A stretch of 64,000 nucleotides of DNA from Thamnaconus septentrionalis. Its lineage: Eukaryota > Chordata > Actinopteri > Tetraodontiformes > Monacanthidae. Positions 26,029-37,981 of this stretch are shown piece after piece. A program made the position numbers and the translations under genes. The DNA lies in assembly GCA_009823395.1 (NCBI GenBank), contig CM020510.1:10722773-10786772 (forward strand), in the 5' to 3' direction. Position 1 is the first letter of the stretch. Every line of letters begins with the position of its first letter. The notes under the pieces are model-generated. The model did no database searches. It was given only the letters and a program-made list of their open reading frames with translations, and was not told the origin of the DNA.

Positions 26029-29000
26029 GGGGAGCCAGAAGATCAGGGACGGATGTCTGCTCTTTATTAGAACCAATAAAGGCAGCATAAGGCGACATGA
26101 ACACAGTAAATCACTTCATTACCTCGAGAAACGGTGGCGTGGAATTAATTAAGAATTGAGAATTCAATGTGTTCGCCCCTAAAGGGATGAATGTACTTAA
26201 GCGAGAACATGTATTTATAGTTTAGTCACAGGCCCATCGCCAGTTTTCAGGGTATTCCACCGTTTTTCAAAGTCGTGGTTTTCCGACACACGGTTCCTTC
26301 CTGGAAAGCGGGGCGCCAGAATAAAGTTTAGATTTATCCATTGCATTATTTTAACCACTGTAACCAGGAGTTGGAGAATGTAATGTTACATAATGTAAAG
26401 GTCTTATTTGTTAAGTTATTTCTTAAATTCATTTTCGGGAGAATGATGTAGTATAATACAGAGTAATGCAAACAAAGTCTTGTTTTTTTATTTCCATACA
26501 GTATAATCTTAACACCCAGACGTTTCACACTGATGATTGATCGCTGTGATTGTGACATTTGCTTCAGCTTATCAAGCGAGTCACACCAAGCCTCACACTT
26601 TGCTGCTGTTGGTGTTTGCATCACTCCCTCAGTCAACCCTCTCTGTGATTCATTAGCCATCGGTGTGGTGAACACAACCTTCGCACTCGGTGTTTGGACA
26701 ATTTAATAAATGGAAACATGATCTGTATCTCCTGTTGCAGCACCAGCAGAGTCCAGTTCACACCTTCTTTATTGGCCAACCCCTTTTTGTTACGCCGCCT
26801 GCCCACAATGGAATAAACTTGTTTTATGTCGGCGGCTGCTGTAATTGCGTGGGCTGTTAACCCCTCGTCGCCTTCATACCCACTTTTACGGCGCCCTATT
26901 TCTCCTCAGCGCCACATCTGCTGGTGCTGACGCGGGCGACAAAACCAGGTGTGCACGTGAGCCGTTTCCGAGGAAACACTCCCTCGTTCCTTCGGCGGGG
27001 ACAGCTGATTTCAAAGATGTTGCTCCGCTTTTATTTACATTCCTGGGAATGTCTCCACCTGGAAGCGGCGGAGCATTCCTGCAACACTCCGCTGCTTGCA
27101 CCGAGAGTGAATATAGGAATGTGCCAAGGAGGGCACGACGACGACAACAACAACAACAACGCCCTTGGCTGGCTCCGAAAAGAAACACAACATGCTTCGA
27201 CTTTGTGGCACGGAGGGAACACTCTCACCTGGGGTGCGTGACAGAAATGTGGATTCCTTCGTTTGCATTGAGCGAGGTGACCAGATGCCAGAGTAGCGAG
27301 TCGAGAGCGCCGCCGTAGAACTTTGGTCGCCTGCCCGGCGCCCTTGGCTCATCCTCCCTCGTCTTGTCCTTTTTGTCTCTTCCAACGACGCCTTACAACA
27401 ACAACAGCAACAACAACAACCACCAGCCTCTTGCAACAAAGTCTCTGTGGTGCACATGCCGTTCGAAGATATTGATGTTGCCGAGGGAAGCAGTTAAAGG
27501 ATTCTTTCAAGAGGGTGCTGTGCAGGCGACCAGAGTTTTGACAGTAGCAGGTCTCTAGAGGGCGCTGTGTTAATGGCAGGAGTGTCACTTTACCTATAAT
27601 ACTATTAAAAACTATTAGAAACTATCACCTTAAGGTTGCGTTGCCTGCGTGGAGACGTTATTTCCAACACAAACTTGGGCATTTTTCTTGAAGGAGAAAG
27701 TCTCTCTTGACAGTTTTTTTCTTTCCTTCCCTCTCACAGACGCTTTTTCCTGAGCAAACACAGGACCACACAGGCTGCTTGTAGCCGATATGGGGGCCTT
27801 GTTTACAAGCAACAGCGCTCCTCGTCGTGACAAGTTGCCTTGTGTGCGCATTTAGCCGCTGATCTCCGCGGAGACATTCCAGCTTCCACTTTTTTGCCCC
27901 AACATTGGAGCGCAAAACATAAAACGCAGCCAGGAACGAGACTCTCATCAAACGCCAAGTGGGCGGGCCCAACTCCCCCTCCCCTCCCCCCCAAAACCCC
28001 CTCACCCATCAACTATTAATCAATGTAAATGTATGAAATGGCGGTGTGGACCGGAATAAAATGTGGCACTCTCCAGAGTAAGCATGCGTGCCCATGACAG
28101 TGTACGTTCTAATTTTGCTTGACGGACCTTCCCTTTAATTAGCCTAATGAAATCATTCAGCCGCGCTCTCTTCACGGTCTATAAATAAACCATTTTTTTT
28201 TTTTTTTTTCATTCAGCTGCTCCTCAAGGATATTTTCTGCTGCTTTGGTTCCGTAATGCGCTTCTAAGCTGTGCACTGATGCTCGTATGAAAATTTGATG
28301 CACTCGCCCCCCCTACATCTCGTCGTTGCGCAGAGGCAAAACAAGCCTCTCCCTGTTCTCTTCTCATTTGATGTGGCACCCCAGCTGTTTCCCCACTCTC
28401 CTTCTACCCCCCCTGAACGCCTCTTTTGCCTCTTTTAAATGCGCAACAGAATAGGAAAATACAAACAGTAAGATATTCTCCGGTCCCGCACCTTTTTTTT
28501 TTTTTCCTTTGGAAGAGCAAAAGGCGGTCGGCACGAAGCTGATGCGTCCTCTTCATGAAAAATTCACCCTTGGTTGACCTTTTAGGTGTCAAGAGTTGTA
28601 GCGGCGCTGGAACATGGTTCCTTGGTGCTTTTAAGGAAGCACCAGGGAAAAAAAAAAACAAAAAAAAAACAAAACTGCAAGGCCTGTCCTAAAATGCTCT
28701 TAGTGCAGGTGCTCGGCCAATTCTCTGCAGCTTTTATTTATTAATCTTTTCATGAAGCCCAAGGGCACCGTATCAGCGCTGAAGCAACACAGTTGCACGT
28801 CGTCGAGTAAACTCCCCCTCCCGCCATCCTTCTGTGCTTGAAGAAAAGAAACATGAAGTCTTTATTGTTTTGCAGCCCATTGTAGCGAGCGTCCTTCAGC
28901 TGTGTGTAGCATTAGAAGATGCTTTTCTTCTCAAAATACTATTTCTGCACATTGAACAAATCCCGTATCTTGAGGTGTAATCAGAAGAATATCGCACGTG

Positions 29001-29449
29001 GTAACTGTATCTAAACGTAAAACACACTTGTAGCTTAGAAACTTGTCAGGAGGATCAGTCCCGTCGCTGGTGACTCTGTGTGTGTGTGTGTGTGTCGGTG
29101 CAGGAGTCAGACGAGCTAAAGTGCATCGTCTTGCAGAACACATGAAAGGAGGGAACAAAGACGGCGCTAATACCAGCCGAGTCTGATACGAATCTCGTCC
29201 CCAGGGAGTCGGCGTCCGCGTCTGCGCCGTTCTGCCGCTCCCGTTTGTCTGTTGTTGTCTGGCGTGTCTGCTTGGCCGTGCCTCCTGCACTCCCCCGCAC
29301 CCTTTTTGATTGTGTCATCGCCGAGCGTTGGTAGGAGCTGCTTCCTCTCAGCGGAGAAGAGAAAATTAAGACAAAGCCGGCGCTGCCCGGCCCGCTTGTG
29401 AAATCAACCGAATTGTTCACGGTTTGTGAAAGGCCTATCTTGTTGACTG

Positions 29450-29452
<3 letters not shown>

Positions 29453-29533
<81 letters not shown>
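29453..29533 (+). repeat. (TC)n microsatellite
   Basis: Pure TC dinucleotide run of about 81 bp, pyrimidine on the + strand. Confidence 0.98.
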
Positions 29534-29534
<1 letters not shown>

Positions 29535-29936
29535 GGCCTGATGTTTCCCATCAGCTGCCTCTCAAATAACCCACATTATGCTAATTTCCCTCTACCGGTA
29601 TTTTCTAACTTCTGCCTCCGACCACTGACATTGCAGCCTGGTTTTTGTTCCCTTCCACAGCCTCAGTTTCCAAATTTCCAATTTCCAAAACCCCGCCCTT
29701 TTTCCACCGGAGGCTATAAACAAAGGGCTAAATATGCTGTTTTCTGGTACTCCATCCAGTGTGCTGGATCATTAATTCGCCGATACTGCAGCCTGTCACA
29801 GCTAGCAGTTGCACGCTCAGCTCAAGCGGCCCGTCAGTTCTGCAAGACAGCAGGTGGCGCCGCTACTGCTGGAGATTTAAGCCCTCGCAATGCGTGGCTC
29901 AGTGCACCTGATTGACTCAACGACTTCGCCGTGGAT

Positions 29937-30169
29937 TTAAAGGAGCGATATGCAATATCGTTTGGCAGGAAAGCAAAGCGGCTCCCTGCAGGTCCTCAGC
30001 GGAACTGCGCTCATCAAACGAGGATATAACGGATATGAAGACACCGGCGGCGCTTCGGGGATGGTGTCAAGTAACAAAATAAGTACGTAGAGGCTGTAAG
30101 TGAGAGGATGTCCCGCCGCCGGGGAATGAAGAGGAAACACTCAGAGTGGTTATTATATGGGACCTTTAA
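29937..30169. mobile_element. possible MITE bounded by TTAA
   Basis: The segment begins TTAAAGGAGCGATAT and its far end, read on the minus strand, begins TTAAAGGTCCCATAT, so the two ends form imperfect inverted repeats (12 of the first 15 bases agree). Both ends start with TTAA, the target site of piggyBac-like elements. It is 233 bp including both TTAA and has no coding capacity. The motif GGTCCCATAT next to TTTAA recurs in fish repeats as I remember them. No second copy is in the window, so the boundaries are tentative. Confidence 0.45.
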
Positions 30170-33100
30170 TTGATCTGCTGCACAACAGGCCACGGAGTCC
30201 GTATAAACATGTCAGAGTCAAATCTCAGGGTGACGGCTTGAGAAAGGTCAGTCAAGGATGTTCTCAAGCAGAGGGCACACATACGCACGCACACATTCAC
30301 ACACCTACACAAACACACATACCCGCAAACGCCTACGCGGCGGTTCGCATTAATGCTGAACTCTCCATTTCATCGCTCTGCTCTGACCAACGTCGAACTT
30401 ATTGAATATTTAGACGGCCCAAATTCAAATGTATCTCCGCCGCCGTTTTTTTTTTTTTTTTTATTCATTAGTGGTTCAAGGTTCAGAAGAGGGCCGCGCG
30501 AGGGCAATGAATTCTAAATAGACTCCAATCTTGCTTGCTCGAAGCCCTAATCCTGTCTGTGCGCGTTTGAATCTAAATGACTCCTCACCCGCCCAAACAC
30601 GACCTGCATGAAAAAAAAAAAAATAGCTGATTAATTTAGGAAATAAGTGCGGTTAATCTGCAGCAAGACTGCGGGTATTCTCTTTTTTTTATTTTATATT
30701 ATTATATTATCTGAGGCAGTTCTGAAAGCCCTGGGCGAATGCGCTGGGTTTTTTTCCCTCTCTGATAGCTGGCTGCTTCAAGGACATCTCCTCTTGATCA
30801 TCAGAGACAAATTGCTACAGTTCCCCGGGAAAAGAATGGAAGCGGTAATCAGTCCCGAGTTCATGGCACGCGGCGATGATAAGGAGGAAATATGGGCAGG
30901 AGTTAAAGTGTCAAACAAGTGCTCAACAGCCTCGCCGAACGTGGTTGAAATGGAAATGTCAGCCGTGTTTGTCGTCAGATGGCGGCCTGAGATGCTCGCT
31001 GTTTGCCAAACACGGCGGCCCCATAATATCCGCTCCGCACTTGCGCCAGATTGTTTTTTTCGCAGGTATGCGACGTGCGCCATGCCAAACGCCGCTAATG
31101 GCCGCGCTTTATGTTCCACTCTGGCTTTATTAAAGCGTCCGTCTGGGCTCTGCAGACTTGGCCCTCTGAGTCAGGATTCACTCGCCTTAGCAACGGAGCG
31201 TGCCAGCTTGATTAAAATACCGTAATTATTTTGGCTTTGTAGTCGGCTGCAGAGGATTTAACACCGCAAACCTTTTCTAGTTCATCCACTTCGCCCCCGA
31301 GGCGTCGCTGCCCAAGGAATTCTACGCTAAATATTTGTGCAGGTTGCAACCATAGGTGTGCCTTTTGGAATAGCAGCGAGTGATAATCTCTGCCGGGGAG
31401 CCGGGGGGTGTTGTTCTTTTTGTTTTTAGCGACACCCGTTTGCTTGTTTGGTCGTCTGTTAGTACTTGGAAATTAACAAACACATTTCAATTGGGCCTGG
31501 CAGGAAGTGGCACGAGGAGCGACCAATCAGACTTCACGTGGGAAGTGTTAATAAAAAGAAAATTGTTGCTCGTTTTTCATGAATGGTCTGGTTTTTGCCT
31601 GTATTCCTGAAAGAGCAAACATTTTATGAAGCTAATGAAAGCAAACATTCAGCTATTGTTCATGTTACCATGTGTCTGAGCGTATATACAGATGACACCC
31701 TGAACTTCTGAAGCTCCCTCCTTCTCTCCGGCTCCTCGGACCAGGTTTGCGATTTACATTCTTGCAGCCTTGTTGCAACTCTACCCCGACTTTTGCGTAA
31801 TGATTCCCTCCAAGCGGTTCTTTGTGTGGCTGTGCGAGAGCAGCGAGCCACCGCGGACGCCACCACAGAGCGATTTATGCTTCTGCTCCCAAGATTTTTT
31901 CGATACACGTGCGCAGGGGAGGCGGGGAAAGTGAGGTCGTGACAGAGTTCAATATCAGAGAGAAAACACTGGAATGTCCCACAGGGCTTTATATATATAT
32001 ATATATGTATATATAAACAAAATGATGAGAAAATTATGACAATCTTGATGAGGCTGTATGCTGATGATTGAAGTGGCAATAGAGCTGCTGTCACAAAATG
32101 TCTGTAAAACCTCAATTCTTCAGATTTTCACATGCCAGAATGTCATTTTCATAAAGACTCATGATGAAGCATATTTTACTACACAATAGTGGAACGACAG
32201 TGTTGCATGTAAATATGTCCCAACCCTCCTCTACATTTATAGATGTTTGCACAGTTCAGCAAAGTGTAACTCTTGTTTATTATGCTGAGATATTGGCAAG
32301 AGTGCAGATTGCAGTGTTTGGAAAAGGTCGAGTTGATAAGTGAGTCAAGAGTGCGAACTAATGGAACAACACCAGGGGTGCGCGTGAGACCTTCCGAATA
32401 TTTTTTGATTCAGTCGAACTTTGACGATATTTGGGGCTTGACGATGGACTTAAATTGCCCCAGAGGGCCACATGAAGTTTTTTCAATTGATTTCTAGAAA
32501 CTTCGAGACACAACTATAGAAAGTGTTTTGGCTGTTTGTATAAAACAACAACAACAACAAAAAAAAAATAAGTGTTTGAATTTGAAGCCCTGTAATAAAA
32601 CATACCTTAATCCCAGTGTTGGACTAATGATCCCTACTCATCATCTTCACCTTCACCAGACACCAGCGCCGCCGACACAGTCCCCTCGTACGCCGCCGCC
32701 GCCATCCCTCCGCCATCCAATCCAATTACACCGCCGTCCAGCCCAAGGCTAATCAAACTTTTAATTCTCTCATGGTGCCTCATTCTGTAATTGGTTTATG
32801 TAGTGAAACCAACAAACAGAGCTCATCTAGACTGGTAATCCCCCCGACAGCCACACACGCCGAGTCGACTGAATTAGCTGCAAACAAACACACAGAAACA
32901 ACAAAAAAAAGGAGGAGGGAGAGAGACTCTAAAGGAAAAGTTGAAGGAACCCCCCGCCAGCTTGATGGTCGGGGACCAGTTCGGGCACGTCGTAGTGTTT
33001 GCGCATAGGTTAATGGTGGCTATGGGAAGAGGAACTGAGAAGGGGGGGAACAATTACACAGGAAAGACGCAGACGGCGACATAATTGCTTTGTGATTTCC

Positions 33101-36100
33101 CTCTAATCCGTCTGCCCGCTTCGATTTTTTGACAACCAGTCATCACAGGGAAAAAATTTGTAACCGTCTTTGTTTTGAAGTCGACTCGAGCGATAATGTT
33201 AGTCATTCAGGTTTCGCTCACCCCGAGCCGCGTCCGCGTAATCACTCGGATCAACTGCAGCTGGGAGGCTGAGTGTGTGAGTCCAATCATGGAGCCTGAA
33301 GCCTCGCAATAAATGCTGTTTTGAGACGACGGCAACTTTTTTTTCCCCTCCCTTTTGCCTCTCTTTTTTTTACGCAGTTGACATGTTTTGTGAGATTGCA
33401 GTAATGACACAGTATGTGCAAGCAGGGTTTTAGCTGTAACTATCACTGTCAATGTTACAAACAAGTGAGAAGAACAATGGGCGTGGAGTTTTTTTCTGTC
33501 TTTTTTTTTTTTTAAGGCAGTACTTCTCAAAAGGAGCTTGAGAAAATGTTGAAAATAGACACAAATATTGTTTCCACGCTTTCGTATTAACTAGAATTGA
33601 TCCGTGGGGGATTTATTGTGGGGGTCCTTTGCATAAAACGCGTGCGCTGTTTCTCGGCTTCCCCCAGTGTGAGATTTTCAAGCTCCCAATAAAATAAAAA
33701 GAATGAAAAAAAACCAACATGCCCGCTTTTGTAGCCGTGGCACAATGATGCCTTCGAGTCCATTCAGGAGATCTGCAAAAGCAGCTGCATTAGAGACCCT
33801 GTGTGGTTCAGAAACAGAATAAGAAACACCTTGAAATTTTACCCGTTCATTTTCAAACAATTCCTTAGTTTTCACACAGTGGACGTCTGTCATGGCCAGC
33901 GACTCCAAAAAAAAAAATAAGATCCACAGTGTGTTTTGAACCGAAAAGAACATCAAAGGAGCCTCCTGGTCGGCCGCTACTTTCAGTTCACGGCGAGTTC
34001 GGCAAGTTCTACTAGATGAGCTACTGGGCTCATCTGTCACCTGAGCGAGAGACTTGTGAGTGTGGCTCTTTGCTTAGAAGGCTGCTTTCTGGAAACCTGG
34101 ATGACATGAGGGACCACGTCATACTGGAGCTTAAAACCATGGATTTCAATTGGTGGTTGTTTTTTGTTTTTTTCAACCCACTGTGAAAGTCAATAGCAGC
34201 AAAGTGGTTTTTGAAAATGTGGGTGGAAAGTGTGTGACATTTCAGTTTTTAGTGATCCGTCTTTTAAAGACAGCAAGTTTCCATCGTTAGGTGACGACTT
34301 CACCTCCAGCTACCAGTAGAAATCACTGGCTGATCATAGCGTGTCCACTTGCGGTGGATACGTGCCTTTAAATGTCAATTTTACGAGCTGAAAAGAATGT
34401 GTTCGCACGCACACCAAGTCCAACTCCCTTCGGACGCGCTCGTGAAGCTACGTCCTGGAAGTTTCAGAGAAGGCCGGGACTGACTCACAAGGTAAATCGT
34501 GTCCTGGCAGGTCGGTGACGTGCGCGCCCTTCTTCCTCTGGCGGTGAGACATTAGCAGCTGGGCCACACGGCCGGCGACGCTCCCACTCTGACAGTGAGA
34601 GGCCTTCAGGTGCGCGCCGGAGCGTGTCGAGGAGAGCCGGCCGATACGCCGGCTGTACGAGGGCCCGACAACGCGTCACGCTTCCTTCTCCCTTTGAGCG
34701 GCTCGTCGCGTGAATAGGAGGCAGGAAACCAAACAACCTTGGACTTGTGACTCGTCACAGTTCATCAGCCAAGCAGAGTCGAGCGCCGCCCGTCACCTCG
34801 GCCTGTCCGGGCCTGCTCGCCCCGCCGGGTGGGGGCGGGGGTGGCAGCCCATTAATAAAAAGAAAAAAGAAAAGGCAAAGGACTGTCCTTCAAGCACCTA
34901 ATCAGCCACAGAGTGGAACAGAGACCCCCGGTGCCCCGCGTCCCGCTAACAGAGGGTCCACGAGGGACCCCGACGAGACTCGTCCCGCTCGATACGCCCG
35001 TTTCTGCCTGGCTGCTCCCGTGCGTGGAGGGCGGACGTCATGCGGCTCCCTTCTAGGTCACGGCGAGTTTCATTTTAGCGCAGCCAAGCAAAAAGCTGCT
35101 CGTGGCTGGAAAATGGACGCATTAATATTAAATAGTCCCCCACACCCCACCACCACCACCACCGCCGCCCTTTCCCTGCACCCCTCCTAACAATAATAGG
35201 ATTTTTTTCATTTTTTTTTTTTTTTTTTTATAAAAATGGGACAAAGCATTTGTATTCATTAAGTAAACTGCATTTTGAAATGGTAGCGGGGTTACGCTAA
35301 CTGCTAAACAACTAACTGTTTTGGGAGTAGGGAAGTACAATGCGCCGCTAATTGCTGCATACCAATGATACGATTCCCGCCTCCCAGGAAACAAACGTCT
35401 TTGATCACTGCCGGAACAAAGGAGGACGCCGTTAAATCTAAACACACGTGCTATTAATGCTAGTTTGCTGCCTCATCCACTTTAATTATGAACAATAAGC
35501 CGGCGTTTTAATAAGCTACTCTTCACGGGACTCATGGGGGTGTGCAGTCTCGCTGCATTTTAGGCCCTTTTTCCTCCCTTTCCTTCCGTGCAGTGTTGAC
35601 CAGGAATACATTGTACATCAGTCACAGCGTCCAATTTTCAGTGGGCCCCGACGGAAAAGTGTCCCTCCGCATTAGCATGATGACCGCGCCATCTCCGAAG
35701 AGGCCACTGATTAGAATGAGGCCTTTAAGCCCAGATGAAACGCTGAAAAAAAAAAAAAACAACAACAAAAAACGTGTCTTATTGTTTTTGCCCCGCGCCG
35801 AGCCCCCGGCCTCTTTGGATGTGCAGCCCAGCGGACGGCAACACATCTATTATGTATGAAGGGCCGACCATGTCACGGTGCACTCTGCGAGCACACATCG
35901 CCAGCCACACATAAAAACATCTTTTAGGGGGCTGGTCCCCGCTGAAATCCTCCAGCTCGCCGCTGACCGCTGTGAGTCTCATGTTTTTTGCTGTTTTTTT
36001 TGCTTAGTTTTTATTCCAGCGCAACAACCGTGTGTATTTTCTGACCGCTACTTTTTTTTTTTTTTTTTTAAAACACCTTCACCTAGAAGAGATAATATTC

Positions 36101-37256
36101 TTACCTGCGCCTGTTTGTTGGCGGGTTTGTTGTTTTTTTTGTGTGTCTCTTTTGCAAAAGGATTAAAGGGAGAGGGGGGACGAAAAAAAGCACATCTCGG
36201 ACGGATTGTTGGGAGGGAAGGACGTAAGCCGGAGGAGAAGCCATTCAATTATCCGTTTGGCTGCAGGAATTTGTCGTCACTTTGCGAGATAAGGCGAATA
36301 TTCACCCCGGCATTTTCATTATTTCTTCGTTTATCAAGCCGCAACGTAAACACGGCACATTGAGGCGTTTGAACGGCTGCTGGACTTTACGATATTTTGC
36401 TCGAAAGGCGCAAAAAAATATTAGCATAGTAATATACGAAAACACTATATGCAACTTGGCAGCGTCTTTCAGCTGCTGGTGGGTGAAGCTGAGGTTCCCA
36501 TCGTTTGCAGCATGAAGACGTCCCTGCACTGCGAACATCAAGCAATCAGTGTTTCACAATTGTTAGTATTTTTCTTCTACAACAGACAGAAGTAAAAATA
36601 CTAACTAACTTAATTGCAAAAATCGGAATAAAGAAATCCACTCGCCACGGTGAGCCAAAGTCCGACGAGCCCTTTTGCCCATATCCGTCTGCCAGTCCGT
36701 GCACGCTCGCCGTGCACTGCGCCGTGGGCCGTTTTCAGCGCACAATGGAGGGTTTTGTTCTGCGCGTGTCAACGCCGGAGCCTGTTTATTTTTACGCGAG
36801 CGTTTTCTTCCTGCTCGGTCTCGGCCCGACTTTGCATGTGAGTGCGTCCAGGTCCCAGGGTTAAACACACCGTCCTGGCGGGCCGAGCGAGGAGGAGCAC
36901 AGCTCAGCAACACTGCTCAGCAACACGGCCGCATCGAACCCTAGCGTGGCACATGCAGACACGTGCACTTTTGCGCTCTGGCGAAATTGGACATGTTCAT
37001 CATCCCACAGTCTTATTATTGTTACTAAGTAATTAGACAAGGGAGCAGGAAACGAGGGTTGGGAGTTTATAAATAACTGATAACTGCTAACTAGCATTTG
37101 AGGTTTGGAGCAGGAAATTTGTGAAACGGGATTTTCCTCCTCAGACTTTGACTGCCAGAGTCGCTTCAGGTCAAAATGAAAAACCCGGCTGTGTGAAATG
37201 AAATGTGATAGCCAGGCAGCAGCGGCGGTGACGGCACCTTAACACTAGGTTGGACC

Positions 37257-37285
37257 TGGGGCGGTGGGGGGCGGTGGGGGCGGGG
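37257..37285 (+). other. G-rich block with strong G-quadruplex potential
   Basis: Four runs of four or more G, separated by C or GCGGT-like loops, lie within 29 bases. The pattern meets the usual G3+N1-7 quadruplex rule; biological use is not shown. Confidence 0.5.
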
Positions 37286-37952
37286 CCGATCCGGTGCGGC
37301 CTGTCTCATGTTGTTAGTGTAACGGCGGCCGCCGTGCGATCGCAGCTGTGGTGCGATGGGGATGAAAAGCCGAACTTCATACGTCAGGAGCGCCGCTGTG
37401 AAGCCAGGCGGTGTTTTGTGGCAGCGGCGTGGGATCAGGTGCGAAGTCGGCCGGATGAGCCCGGTGAATCCTCTTCCGCCTTCATACATCCGCCTGGATT
37501 CAGGGCGACGTGACGAGGAGGAGTGCGATGTTTTGCTCCCGCACACCTCGCTGTTGGTCCACATCTTCGTCAAACTGTCCGAACGCCGCTCAGCAGCGGT
37601 GTCACATCTATACAGTCGTTAATCTCAACCACTCTTATTTTGTTATTCAGTAACAACAAACCCCACACAATCAGATCTTAATTTGTTTAATTTGCTTTTT
37701 GCACTATGGCCTTACAAAACTAAGACGCTACGCTCTTTTTCTCACAAATGGAAACAAAATAAAAAATACAAAAACAAAAAACAAAACGCTGGCCTGTGTG
37801 GGAAAAAAAAAAAAAAAAAAAATACGTACAGCTCTACTTTGCTCAGCCGCTGAATCATATCAAGACAGAGCAGCCAGGTGGCTGTGGGGGAGGGATCCAG
37901 AGCACTGTGAAAATAGAAGTGCTCTGCAGATGAAAGCAGAAATGAGTGGTGA

Positions 37953-37981
37953 GTGTGTGTGTGTGTGCGTGTGTGTGTGTG
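37953..37981 (+). repeat. (TG)n microsatellite
   Basis: TG run of about 29 bp with one C interruption. Confidence 0.95.

Larger units (their letters stand above)
14960..29452. other. non-coding stretch with microsatellites
   Basis: No gene was recognised on either strand. It contains CA repeats (16599-16629, 16821-16841), a GGAA repeat (17106-17136), a CGG repeat (24999-25032), a TG repeat (25348-25374), a short TC run (25948-25965), a C-run (16182-16194), a poly-T (about 23127-23147) and CAA-type runs (about 27148-27160, 27397-27420). GC-rich patches occur at about 15870-16350, 18330-18690 and 24960-25180. Confidence 0.5.

Noticed and set aside
30647..31225. 192-codon frame starting with a hydrophobic signal-like segment
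   Set aside because: Its first codon is GTG, the hydrophobic part comes from a T-rich run, and no donor in phase 1 follows, so it is not a convincing nectin1 exon 1.
33523..33545. CAGTACTTCTCAAA word resembling a hAT terminal repeat
   Set aside because: No matching inverted end or 8-bp duplication was found nearby.
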